A stretch of 64,000 bases of DNA, taken from the NCBI RefSeq assembly GCF_014204895.1, contig NZ_JACHMF010000001.1, positions 2,294,001 to 2,358,000 of the forward strand. Direction: 5' to 3'. How positions within the stretch are numbered: the stretch's first letter is position 1; every line of letters begins with the position of its first letter. The notes under the pieces were generated by a model that was given only the letters and a program-made list of their open reading frames with translations, had not been told where the DNA came from and made no database searches. Shown here in pieces: positions 7,296 through 14,957 of this stretch. The DNA comes from Paractinoplanes abujensis (GTDB lineage: Bacteria; Actinomycetota; Actinomycetes; Mycobacteriales; Micromonosporaceae). The translations under genes were made by a program, and so were the position numbers.

Positions 7296-8240
7296 ATGTC
7301 GCGTGTCGGGGTCATGCTGCCGCGGGATCTGCCGGTGGACGAGGTCCTGAGTTATGCCCAGCGGGCCGACGAGCTCGGCTTCGACGAGCTGTGGGTGGTC
7401 GAGGACCTCGGGTTCCGGGGCGGGGTGGCCCAGGCCGGCGCGGTGCTGGCCCGCACGTCGCGGATCACGGTGGGGATCGGGATCCTGCCCGCGGGCGCCC
7501 GGAACGCGGCGTTCGCGGCGATGGAGCTGGCGACCCTGGCCCAGCTGTTCCCGGGCCGGCTGATCGCGGGCATCGGGCACGGCATGCCGGACTGGATGCG
7601 GCAGGTCGGCGCGTGGCCGGCGAGCCCGCTGACGCTGCTCGAGGAGTACACGGTCGCGGTGCGCACGCTGCTGCGCGGGGAACCCGGGCCGGCGGCCGGA
7701 CGGTACGTCGCCGTCGAGGGTGTCGTGATCGGCGAGGCGCCGCAGGTCGTGCCACCGGTCGTGCTGGGGGTGCGCGGCCCCAGGTCGATCGCGTTGGCCG
7801 GGCGGGTGTCCGACGGTGTGCTGCTGGCCGAGCCGGCCGCGCCGCCGTACGTCGCCTCCTCGGTGCGGAGGATGGGGACGGGCCTCGAAGTCATCACGTA
7901 CGACGCGGCGGTGGTCGGCGACGACGGCCGGGCCGCCCGGGACCTGGTGCGCCCCGGCCTGGCCTGGATCGGGGAGCCGGACTGGGCGCCGCACCTGGTG
8001 TCCATGCCGTTCGCGGACGACCTCGCCCGGCATCGGCGGGCCGCGTCGGGCCCGGAGGATTTCGCGGCCACGATGCCCGACGAGTGGGTCCGCGAGCTTT
8101 CCCTGGCGGGAACGGCCGACGACGTACGGGCTCAGATCGCGGCCCGGCACGCCGCCGGCGCCACCAGCGTCGTGCTGATCCCGGCCGAGCCCGGCCGCCG
8201 CGATGCGCTGACCCGGCTGGCGCGGGTGCTCGATCACTGA
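7296..8240 (+). CDS. LLM class flavin/F420-dependent oxidoreductase
   Basis: A 314-residue bacterial luciferase-like (TIM-barrel) protein beginning SRVGVMLPRDLPVDEVLSYA, then ADELGFDELWVVEDLGF (residues ~23-39), ITVGIGILPAGARN, and GIGHGMPDWMRQVG. The last of these is typical of the F420-dependent branch (methylene-H4MPT reductase and glucose-6-phosphate dehydrogenase relatives) that is abundant in actinomycetes. The substrate is unknown. A GAAAGGGG ribosome-binding site precedes the ATG. Its stop overlaps the convergent DUF1990 gene by 7 bp. Confidence 0.85.
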   Translation: MSRVGVMLPRDLPVDEVLSYAQRADELGFDELWVVEDLGFRGGVAQAGAVLARTSRITVGIGILPAGARNAAFAAMELATLAQLFPGRLIAGIGHGMPDWMRQVGAWPASPLTLLEEYTVAVRTLLRGEPGPAAGRYVAVEGVVIGEAPQVVPPVVLGVRGPRSIALAGRVSDGVLLAEPAAPPYVASSVRRMGTGLEVITYDAAVVGDDGRAARDLVRPGLAWIGEPDWAPHLVSMPFADDLARHRRAASGPEDFAATMPDEWVRELSLAGTADDVRAQIAARHAAGATSVVLIPAEPGRRDALTRLARVLDH

Positions 8241-8728
8241 GACCGGGTCAGCCGGCGCAACGCCTTGACGTAACGATCGGTCGCGTAGCGCTGGCCCAGC
8301 CGGGTGATCGGCCCACCGAGCCGGGCCAGCGCCGTGGCCGGCCGGCTGAAGGCCCGGATCCGGAAGCGGACCTCGTCGCCGGCGGTCAGGACGACGAGGA
8401 ACGCCTCCTCACCGCGCTCGGGATGACCGGGCAGGGTGCCGTAGCCGAAGCCCCGCCGGTCCGGCTCGTCCACGACGTAGACGACCCGGCACGGCACCGT
8501 CATGCCGAAGAAGCGCAGCACGATATCCGCGCCCTCGGCGGCCCGTTGCCCGCCGCGGACGATCCGGAACCCGGCCGCCCTGTGCATACGCCAGTCGAGC
8601 AAGCTGTCCACAGCCCGGTCGAACGCCGCCCGCCCGTGCCCGATCAGTTCGTCCCGCTCGACGTGGCCGTAGCCGGCGGGCATCGGCTCGTCGCGCGTCG
8701 CGCCCACCTCGGCGTACGTGAGGCTCAT
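8234..8728 (-). CDS. DUF1990 family protein
   Basis: A 164-residue protein matching the DUF1990 (YndB-like, plant/bacterial) pattern: LTYAEVGATRDEPMPAGY at the start, FDRAVDSLLDWRMHRAAGF, FGYGTLPGHPERGEEAFLV (residues ~95-113) and a C-terminal QRYATDRYVKALRRL. The fold is expected to be START/SRPBCC-like, binding a hydrophobic ligand; function is not established. It is the last gene of a three-gene minus operon, with its start overlapping the PrsW stop by 4 bp (ATGA), so it is translationally coupled. Confidence 0.85.
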   Translation of the reverse strand: MSLTYAEVGATRDEPMPAGYGHVERDELIGHGRAAFDRAVDSLLDWRMHRAAGFRIVRGGQRAAEGADIVLRFFGMTVPCRVVYVVDEPDRRGFGYGTLPGHPERGEEAFLVVLTAGDEVRFRIRAFSRPATALARLGGPITRLGQRYATDRYVKALRRLTRSQ

Positions 8729-9891
8729 GCCGCGGCTCCGCGCAGGCGCAGCAGCTCCCGCCGGGCGTGGGCGACCCGCGGGGTCTCCGCGCCGCCGGCC
8801 GCCGCGATCTCCTGGGCCAGATCCCCGGCGCTCTCGATCAGCAGGTCGGCCCGGCGGCGGTTGCGGACAAGCTTGCGGAAGTGCCGGCGGTCCTTGTGCA
8901 GACCGCTCACCGCGGCCAGCAGCTCGTTGTCCACAACCCCGGCCTCCACCTCGGGGGCGAGCAGTTCACGCATCCACATCCGCTCGGTGCGCGAGGCCAG
9001 CCTCCGCACGACCAGCAGCACCACGATCGCCAGCGGCATCAGCAGCAGGTAGGGCGCGGCCAGGAGCAGGAAGTCGTTCCAGGCGAACAGCCCGCCGGCG
9101 TCGTCCCACGCGAAGTGCAGGACCATCGCGGCCAGGCACGCCGCCAGCCCGCGACCCACGTGCCGTTCGCCCGGCGCGCGGCCCAGGATCCACATGACGC
9201 CGGCGCAGAAGACGGCGCTGAACAGGGCGTGCGAGGTGATGCCGACGAACCCGCGCAGCGCGAGGATGTAGAGCGACGACTCCACCTGCCCCACGCCGAA
9301 CGTCGCGGTGGCGTTGTTGTAGGCGTACAGGATGTCCTCGGACACCTGGAAGCCGAGGCCGATGAACGCCCCGATGATGAAGCCGTCGTAGCCGCTGCGG
9401 ACCAGCCGCGGGGCCAGCCCGATGAGCAGGATCAGGCCCAGGCCCTTGCCCCACTCCTCGTTGATCGGCGCGGTCAGCCCGGCGCCCCAGGTGCTGGCCC
9501 CGGCCGGCCCGAGCAGCTTGGTCCAGATCTCCAGCATCGCGGTGTTGGCGGGCAGCGCGATCCAGAACGCCGCCGCACAGAACCCCCAGGCGAAACCGGT
9601 CGCCAGCAACGCGCCGGGCTGCGCGGTGTAGCGGTTCTGGTGGCGCAGGAAGATCAGCCACGGGATCAGGTAGATGCCGAAGAACACGATGCCGCTGGTC
9701 ACGGCGAGCCGGTACGTCCCGAAGCCGGCGCCGAAGAACTTCACGATGCCGACGGAGCCGATGCCGACGCCGATCAGCCACACCCAGAACGCGGCGTTGT
9801 GCGGCTGGAAGAGCCGGTACGGCGCGCCCCAGCCCGACTGGTCGATGGCGCTGAGCTGGGCGTCCTTGGCGGGCGAGCCGGTCAGGGTCAT
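8725..9891 (-). CDS. PrsW family intramembrane metalloprotease
   Basis: A 388-residue polytopic membrane protein with about eight to nine helices. The PrsW/CPBP-type catalytic residues are present: INEEWGKG (residues ~160-167, EExxK), FQVSEDILYAYN (~198-209), ITSHALFSA (~238) and VLHFAWDDAGG (~280). PrsW of Bacillus cleaves an anti-sigma factor, but actinomycete relatives have no agreed substrate. The C-terminal ~100 residues are a basic cytosolic extension. It overlaps the neighbours on both sides by 4 bp, so it is cotranslated with the single-pass protein (upstream) and the DUF1990 protein (downstream). Confidence 0.88.
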   Translation of the reverse strand: MTLTGSPAKDAQLSAIDQSGWGAPYRLFQPHNAAFWVWLIGVGIGSVGIVKFFGAGFGTYRLAVTSGIVFFGIYLIPWLIFLRHQNRYTAQPGALLATGFAWGFCAAAFWIALPANTAMLEIWTKLLGPAGASTWGAGLTAPINEEWGKGLGLILLIGLAPRLVRSGYDGFIIGAFIGLGFQVSEDILYAYNNATATFGVGQVESSLYILALRGFVGITSHALFSAVFCAGVMWILGRAPGERHVGRGLAACLAAMVLHFAWDDAGGLFAWNDFLLLAAPYLLLMPLAIVVLLVVRRLASRTERMWMRELLAPEVEAGVVDNELLAAVSGLHKDRRHFRKLVRNRRRADLLIESAGDLAQEIAAAGGAETPRVAHARRELLRLRGAAA

Positions 9892-10511
9892 GCGGTGCTC
9901 CCGGGGGTGACGCTGCGCAGCAGGGCCTCGATCTCGCCCGAGTACTCCTGGAAGGAATTGGGGGCGGTACTGACCTCGACCAGCAGCGCGGGAGCGGTGG
10001 CCGGTGACGTCTCGGACATCTTGAACGCCGCGAGCAGTTCGTCGCCCGCCGGTCCGCTGGCCGTACGGACCACACCGGCCAGGCCGGAGGTGGTGGTGAA
10101 GGTGCCGGGTGCGCCCGAGATGTCGGCGTTCGCGTCCTGCGACGTGAGCACCTGGTCGAGGAACTGGGCGGCCGTGCCGTCGAACGCCGCCCCTGTCATG
10201 TTGATGACCGCACCCGCCTTGGCCAGCTTGACCGTCTCGCGCGACGGGCTCACGCCGGTGTCGTCGCTGACCAGCGTGCCGTCCTCGAGCTGCCAGCCCA
10301 CCGGGGGCACGGCGGTCGCGCCGCCACCCAGGTCGAGCACGTCACCGGCCTTGATCGGGTTGTCCCAGGGGACCACGGCGTTGACGGCGGGCCAGCCGTA
10401 GATCAGCAGCAACGCGACGGCCAGCACGAAGATCGCGGGCTTGAGCCGGCGCCGATCCAGGCCGAGCCACCGATGTTCGACCGGCACCCAGCCCGGTAAA
10501 TCTGTACTCAT
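9888..10511 (-). CDS. Single-pass membrane protein with extracytoplasmic domain
   Basis: A 207-residue protein: short cytosolic start, one hydrophobic helix (about residues 25-44, AIFVLAVALLLIYGWPAV), then ~150 residues outside containing GWQLEDGTLVSDDTG and alternating beta-like segments. This resembles the extracytoplasmic domains of actinomycete anti-sigma or stress proteins, but I do not recognise a family. It heads the operon with the PrsW-like protease and could be its partner or substrate; that is inference from gene order. I chose ATG 10511 because AGGGGGT precedes it; a GTG at 10529 is also in frame. Confidence 0.7.
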   Translation of the reverse strand: MSTDLPGWVPVEHRWLGLDRRRLKPAIFVLAVALLLIYGWPAVNAVVPWDNPIKAGDVLDLGGGATAVPPVGWQLEDGTLVSDDTGVSPSRETVKLAKAGAVINMTGAAFDGTAAQFLDQVLTSQDANADISGAPGTFTTTSGLAGVVRTASGPAGDELLAAFKMSETSPATAPALLVEVSTAPNSFQEYSGEIEALLRSVTPGSTA

Positions 10512-10577
10512 GCGCACCCCCTGCGTCACAACCTAGTGCCAGAGACAGTTGACCGCGCGGATTGACGGGAGTGGTTA

Positions 10578-12704
10578 GTGGGAAGCAACGCCCGCATGAA
10601 GATCTGGCCCGGGAACCCCTACCCGCTGGGTGCGACCTACGACGGTGGGGGGACGAACTTCGCCCTTTTCTCGGAGCTCGCCGAGCGGGTCGAACTGTGT
10701 CTGTTCGACGAAGACGGCAACGAGACACGAATCGACCTGCCCGAGCGGGAGGCGCTCGTCTGGCACGGCTACCTGCCCCGGATCGTGCCGGGCCAGCGCT
10801 ACGGCTACCGCGTTCACGGGCCCTACGACCCGTCGCGCGGGCTGCGCTGCAACCCCAGCAAACTGCTGCTCGACCCGTACGCCAAGGCCATCGACGGGCG
10901 TAACGACTGGAACGAGGCGCTGTTCGCGTACCGGTTCGGCGACCCCGGTTCCCGCAACGAGGACGATTCCGCCCCGTACGCGCAGAAGTCGGTCGTCATC
11001 AACCCGTTCTTCGACTGGGGAAACGACCGGCCGCTGCGCATTCCGTTCCACCAGACGGTCATCTACGAGGCGCACGTCAAAGGCATGACCGAACGGCACC
11101 CGGACATTCCCGACGACGTCCGGGGCACGTACTCCGGCCTGGCCCACCCCGCGATGATCAAGCACTTCAAGAACCTCGGGGTGACCGCGGTCGAGTTGAT
11201 GCCGGTGCACCAGTTCGTGCACGACAGCACCCTCATCGACCGCGGCCTGACCAATTACTGGGGCTACAACACCATCGGCTTCTTCGCGCCGCACAACGGA
11301 TACGCCTCGTTCGGCGGGCACGGCGGGCAGGTGCAGGAATTCAAATCGATGGTCAAAACGCTGCACCAGGCCGGCATCGAAGTGATTCTCGACGTGGTCT
11401 ACAACCACACCGCGGAAGGCAACCACCTCGGGCCGACCCTGTCGTTCCGCGGCATCGACAATCCCGCCTACTACCGGCTCGTCGACGACGACAAGCAGTA
11501 CTACTACGACACCACCGGCACCGGGAACAGCCTCAACGTGCGCCACCACGAATCGCTGCGGCTCATCATGGACTCGCTGCGCTACTGGGTCACCGAGATG
11601 CACGTCGACGGTTTCCGGTTCGACCTGGCGGCCGCGCTGGCCCGCGAATTCCACGCCGTCGACCGGCTGGCCGCGTTCTTCGACCTGGTCAACCAGGACC
11701 CGATCGTGTCGCAGGTCAAGCTGATCGCCGAGCCGTGGGACGTCGGGGACGGCGGTTACCAGGTCGGCGGATTCCCTCCCCTGTGGACCGAATGGAACGG
11801 GCGCTACCGCGACTCGGTCCGTGACTTCTGGCGAGGTGAGCCGGCCTCCCTGGGTGAATTCGCGTCACGGTTCACCGGCAGTTCCGACCTGTACGAGATC
11901 GACGGGCGGCGCCCCATCGCGTCGATCAACTTCGTCACCGCGCACGACGGCTTCACACTCAACGACCTGGTGTCGTACAACGAGAAGCACAACGACGCCA
12001 ACGGCGAGGACAACCGCGACGGCGAAAGCCACAACCGTTCGTGGAACGTGGGTGTCGAAGGACCGACCGACGACCCGGACATCGTGGCCCTGCGGGAACG
12101 GCAGAAACGCAACTTCCTGGCCACCCTGCTGTTGTCGCAGGGCGTACCGATGATTTCGCACGGCGATGAACTCGGGCGCACCCAGGGCGGCAACAACAAC
12201 GTCTATTGCCAGGACAACGAGATCAGCTGGGTCGACTGGACCGACGCCCGCAATCAGGACGTGCTGACCGGATTCACGCGCCGGCTCACCGAACTGCGGG
12301 CCAAGCACCCCATTTTCCGGCGGCGCCGCTTCTTCACCGGCGAACCGATCGGCGACGACAAGGTGCCCGACATCGCCTGGCTGCGCCGCGACGGCCAACC
12401 GATGACCGAAGCCGACTGGAACACCCGCAGCGGCATGACGATGACGGTGTTCCTCAACGGGCACGGCATCCCGGAACGAGACGCGCTCGGGGAGGTCATC
12501 ACCGACGACTCGTTCCTGCTGCTGTTCAATCCGCTGGGCGAGAACGTCGAATTCACGCTGCCCGATCGCAGTTTCGGGCGTACGTGGGAGATCGTGGTGA
12601 ACACCGCCGATCCGTTGCTGGCGGTGCGCCGCAAAACCGCGAAGGCGGCATCCCAACTCGAAGTGATGGGGCATACGTTGGTTGTCCTGCGGTGCCGATA
12701 CTGA
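10578..12704 (+). CDS. glgX: Glycogen debranching enzyme GlgX (isoamylase-type GH13)
   Basis: A 708-residue protein of the usual GlgX length. It has an N-terminal CBM48 (residues ~10-110: YPLGATYDGGGTNFALFSE), then a GH13 barrel with VYNHTAEGNHLGP, DGFRFDLAAALAR (nucleophile Asp), LIAEPWDVGDGGYQVGGFP (acid/base Glu) and FVTAHDGFTLNDLVSYNEKHN (third Asp). It hydrolyses alpha-1,6 branches of glycogen in the cytosol. GGGAG upstream fits GTG 10578; ATG 10596 is an alternative. No other glycogen gene is adjacent; a GH13 glucosidase lies at 27.6 kb. Confidence 0.95.
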   Translation: MGSNARMKIWPGNPYPLGATYDGGGTNFALFSELAERVELCLFDEDGNETRIDLPEREALVWHGYLPRIVPGQRYGYRVHGPYDPSRGLRCNPSKLLLDPYAKAIDGRNDWNEALFAYRFGDPGSRNEDDSAPYAQKSVVINPFFDWGNDRPLRIPFHQTVIYEAHVKGMTERHPDIPDDVRGTYSGLAHPAMIKHFKNLGVTAVELMPVHQFVHDSTLIDRGLTNYWGYNTIGFFAPHNGYASFGGHGGQVQEFKSMVKTLHQAGIEVILDVVYNHTAEGNHLGPTLSFRGIDNPAYYRLVDDDKQYYYDTTGTGNSLNVRHHESLRLIMDSLRYWVTEMHVDGFRFDLAAALAREFHAVDRLAAFFDLVNQDPIVSQVKLIAEPWDVGDGGYQVGGFPPLWTEWNGRYRDSVRDFWRGEPASLGEFASRFTGSSDLYEIDGRRPIASINFVTAHDGFTLNDLVSYNEKHNDANGEDNRDGESHNRSWNVGVEGPTDDPDIVALRERQKRNFLATLLLSQGVPMISHGDELGRTQGGNNNVYCQDNEISWVDWTDARNQDVLTGFTRRLTELRAKHPIFRRRRFFTGEPIGDDKVPDIAWLRRDGQPMTEADWNTRSGMTMTVFLNGHGIPERDALGEVITDDSFLLLFNPLGENVEFTLPDRSFGRTWEIVVNTADPLLAVRRKTAKAASQLEVMGHTLVVLRCRY

Positions 12705-12763
12705 AAAATCGTAAGCAGATGTCCTCGCGGGGCGGTGGGTACGGGCCGTCGCTCCCGCGGGGA

Positions 12764-12817
12764 CCCGGGTGGGCTTCGCCGGCCGCCGGCGCGTCCAGAA
12801 CACGAAACCCACCCGGG
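12764..12817. terminator. Large GC-rich inverted repeat downstream of glgX
   Basis: Arms CCCGGGTGGGCTTCG (12764-12778) and CGAAACCCACCCGGG (12803-12817) pair over 15 bp with one mismatch around a 24-nt loop. It begins 60 bp after the glgX stop and lacks a U-tract. A transcript-end hairpin of the kind common in actinomycetes is likely. The rest of 12705-12969 holds nothing else I can support. Confidence 0.5.
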
Positions 12818-12969
12818 CGACCTGCGTGAATGGTTGCGCCCAGAAGCCGGCGTGGTGAGCGGTTGGACGGGTAGCGCGCGGAGGGCGGCCCGAACCTGGG
12901 GTGGGATGGTGCGCGAACGCTACGGCGACCGCCGGACGCCGGCTCTGCTGCGGCGACACGAGGAAGAAG

Positions 12970-13197
12970 TCAGCGGCGGCGGTTTCGGGGATGGTTGCGG
13001 GCGACCCGCTCGTTGCCGTGGCGGTAGTTGCCGGTGAGGCGGGCCATCAGCTCCTGCGGGTCGCTCTCCTCCACGTCGGCGAGAAACCGCGCGGCGGTCG
13101 CCCCGCGCAGCACTCCCGCCGGCTGCCCGTGATGAAGCAGCTCGACGTCGCCGTTCTTACGGACCCGATACGTGAAACCCTCCGGTGCACCTGCCAC
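12970..13197 (-). CDS. Conserved small actinobacterial protein
   Basis: A 75-residue protein. The core FTYRVRKNGDVELLHHGQPAG, then GATAARFLADVEESDPQELMARLTGNYRHGNER, looks like a small hypothetical protein I recall from many actinomycetes; charged, no membrane segment, no known motif. The two halves (a two-stranded beta-like segment then a helix ending in TGNYRHGNER) suggest a compact nucleic-acid- or protein-binding domain, but that is a guess. The last ten residues are Arg/Asn-rich. It lies upstream of nothing on its strand except the terminator region of glgX. Confidence 0.65.
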   Translation of the reverse strand: MAGAPEGFTYRVRKNGDVELLHHGQPAGVLRGATAARFLADVEESDPQELMARLTGNYRHGNERVARNHPRNRRR

Positions 13198-13251
13198 CGG
13201 TCCATGGTTGCCCCGCCGCCGGGCCGACGCGACCGATTTACGCCGCGGGCG

Positions 13252-13470
13252 TCAGACGCGCTGCGACTCGGTGGTGGACTGGTGCAGCTCGGCGGTGGTC
13301 TCCGTGACGAACTTGCCCGTCGACGCGCTGCGGTGCACCTCGCGGTCGCCGCCCTTGTCGCCGCCGACGTGCTCGGTCGTGGTCTCACGCGGGTTGCGCT
13401 CGGCGGTGCTCTCCTTGACGAACCGGCCGCTCTTGGCGCTGCGGTGGACGTCGTGCTCGTTGCCGGACAT
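13252..13470 (-). CDS. Small hydrophilic protein with internally duplicated HRSA-GRFV motif
   Basis: A 72-residue, strongly hydrophilic protein. Two copies of a ~19-residue unit occur: VHRSAKSGRFVKESTAERN near residues 8-26 and VHRSASTGKFVTETTAELH near 46-64, separated by a Thr/Glu/Gly/Lys linker. Small actinomycete proteins with this repeated motif are known only as hypothetical. A GAGGAG ribosome-binding site precedes the ATG at 13470; an in-frame upstream start at 13491 has no such site. Possibly cotranscribed with the small gene at 12970-13197. Function unknown. Confidence 0.65.
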   Translation of the reverse strand: MSGNEHDVHRSAKSGRFVKESTAERNPRETTTEHVGGDKGGDREVHRSASTGKFVTETTAELHQSTTESQRV

Positions 13471-13656
13471 GAGGACTCCTCTCGCGATCATTCGATGTCC
13501 CCTTTGACCTGCCCGCCCCCGCTCGCGGACAAACCTCGCTCCCGCCGGCGCAAGGCAACATCAAGTTCATCCATGCGTCCGGGCGCCTGTCGCCCTCTAA
13601 GGTCAAGGGCCGAGCCGGAAGCAGCGGTCAGCGGACCAGCGAGCCGAGCCCAGCGG

Positions 13657-13719
13657 GGACAAGCGGGCCGGCCACGGCGGAGCAGCGAACAGGGCCCGGC
13701 AGGGACAAGCGGGCCGGCC
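13657..13719. repeat. Two 18-bp direct repeats in intergenic DNA
   Basis: The word GGGACAAGCGGGCCGGCC occurs at 13657-13674 and again at 13702-13719, 45 bp apart, with partial similarity between the flanks. It lies between the small hydrophilic gene and the citrate synthase gene, in a 276-bp stretch with no convincing gene. Probably a local duplication. Confidence 0.6.
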
Positions 13720-13767
13720 GTGGTGGACCCGGGATGCAGCGGAGAACGGCGTGCAGCGAGCCCGGGG

Positions 13768-14889
13768 TCACCCGGCGGAAGCGGCGTGGCGTTTGATCGC
13801 GGACTCCCAGCCGGGCAGGTCGGCGGCGCGGCGTTCGGGTGGGCCGACGTAGTCGGCCGACGGGCGGATGATTTTCGCCAGGCGCTTCTGCTCGAGGATG
13901 TGGGCGCTCCAACCGGCCGTCCGGGCACAGGTGAACAGGGCGGCCAGCATGTCGACCGGGACCTCGGCGAAGTCGAGCACGATGGCCGCCCAGAACTCCA
14001 CATTGGTCTCCAGCACCCGGTCCGGCTTGCGTTCACGCAGTTCGGCCAGGGCGGCCTTCTCCAGTTCGAGCGCCACCTCGTAGCGCGGCGCGCCCAGCTC
14101 GCGCGCGGTGTCACGCAGGATGCGGGCGCGCGGGTCCTCGGCGCGATAGACGGCGTGCCCGAAGCCCATCAGCCGCCGGCCGCTGTCCAGCACCTTTTTC
14201 ACGTACGCCCGGGCATCCCCGCTCCTCTCGACGTCCTCGACCATGCCGAGCGCGCGGGCGGGCGCGCCGCCGTGCAACGGTCCCGAGAGAGCAGCCACCG
14301 CGGCGGACAGGCACGCACCGACGTCGGCGCCGGTGCTCGCCACGACGCGTGCGGTGAAGGTGGACGCGTTCAGTCCGTGCTCGGCGGCGCAGACCCAGTA
14401 GCGGTCGATCGCTGCCACATGACGCGGGTCGGGCTCGCCCCGCCACCGGATCATGAACTGCGCCGTGGCGTCCTTCCCCTCCGCAACCGTCCGCTCCGGC
14501 ACCGGCGGCAGCGCCTCGCCCCGCGCCGAGGCCGCGACGACGGCCAGCATGGCCGCGGAGGCCCCGGCCACGTCACCTCGTGCCGTCGCGTCGTCGATAT
14601 CGATCAACGGTCGCCACCCGAGCAAGGGCGCCAGCGCCGCCGCGGCCGCCTGGACGTCCACACGCACATCCCCGCTGCGCACAGCCACGGGCGGCAGAAC
14701 GGCTGCGGGCAGCGGCGCGTCGAACGTGCCGTCGGCCAGGAGGCCGTAGACGTCGGCGAACGAGACCGCTCCGGCCAGGGAGCGGATGTCGACACCTCGA
14801 TAGCGCAGGGCACCGCCGTCGCGGTCGGGCTCGGCGATCTCGGTGTCGAACGCTACGACACCGGCCAGCCCTGAATTGACAGTCACCAT
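13768..14889 (-). CDS. Citrate synthase (CitA-like second citrate synthase)
   Basis: A 373-residue citrate synthase. Substrate-binding and catalytic motifs are in order: GVVAFDTEIAEPDRDGGALRYRGVDI at the N-terminus, EHGLNASTFTARVVAST (first active-site His), SGPLHGGAPARAL (second His), GFGHAVYRAEDPRA (third His) and ARTAGWSAHILEQ (CoA/citrate Arg region). The usual catalytic Asp motif NVDF reads NVEFW here, so a Glu occupies that place; I believe this is shared by the CitA branch. It condenses acetyl-CoA with oxaloacetate. It is divergent from a second, DNA-binding citrate synthase across a 68-bp palindrome-bearing gap. ATG 14889 matches the family's N-terminus; upstream in-frame codons are unlikely. 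Confidence 0.88.
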   Translation of the reverse strand: MVTVNSGLAGVVAFDTEIAEPDRDGGALRYRGVDIRSLAGAVSFADVYGLLADGTFDAPLPAAVLPPVAVRSGDVRVDVQAAAAALAPLLGWRPLIDIDDATARGDVAGASAAMLAVVAASARGEALPPVPERTVAEGKDATAQFMIRWRGEPDPRHVAAIDRYWVCAAEHGLNASTFTARVVASTGADVGACLSAAVAALSGPLHGGAPARALGMVEDVERSGDARAYVKKVLDSGRRLMGFGHAVYRAEDPRARILRDTARELGAPRYEVALELEKAALAELRERKPDRVLETNVEFWAAIVLDFAEVPVDMLAALFTCARTAGWSAHILEQKRLAKIIRPSADYVGPPERRAADLPGWESAIKRHAASAG

Positions 14890-14911
14890 GTCCTCACCAT
14901 GCGAGCGCGTA

Positions 14912-14944
14912 CATATTGACGTCAACATTGATCCAGTCAATATG
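14912..14944. promoter_or_regulatory. Palindromic operator between two divergent citrate synthase genes
   Basis: Perfect 9-bp inverted repeats CATATTGAC (14912-14920) and GTCAATATG (14936-14944) flank a 15-bp spacer. Inside, TTGACGTCAA (14916-14925) is itself a perfect 10-bp palindrome, so three TTGAC/GTCAA half-sites are present. It fills most of the 68-bp divergent promoter and is markedly more AT-rich than its surroundings. The HTH-bearing citrate synthase beside it is the obvious candidate binder. Confidence 0.7.
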
Positions 14945-14957
14945 AGAGCATCTGCAC

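Noticed and set aside
6117..8237. A 706-codon minus-strand frame over the acetyltransferase and LLM genes
   Set aside because: Shadow frame; the plus-strand genes have ribosome-binding sites and family motifs.
13657..13719. Paired 18-bp repeats considered as a mobile-element footprint
   Set aside because: They are direct repeats 45 bp apart without inverted ends, transposase or target-site pattern.
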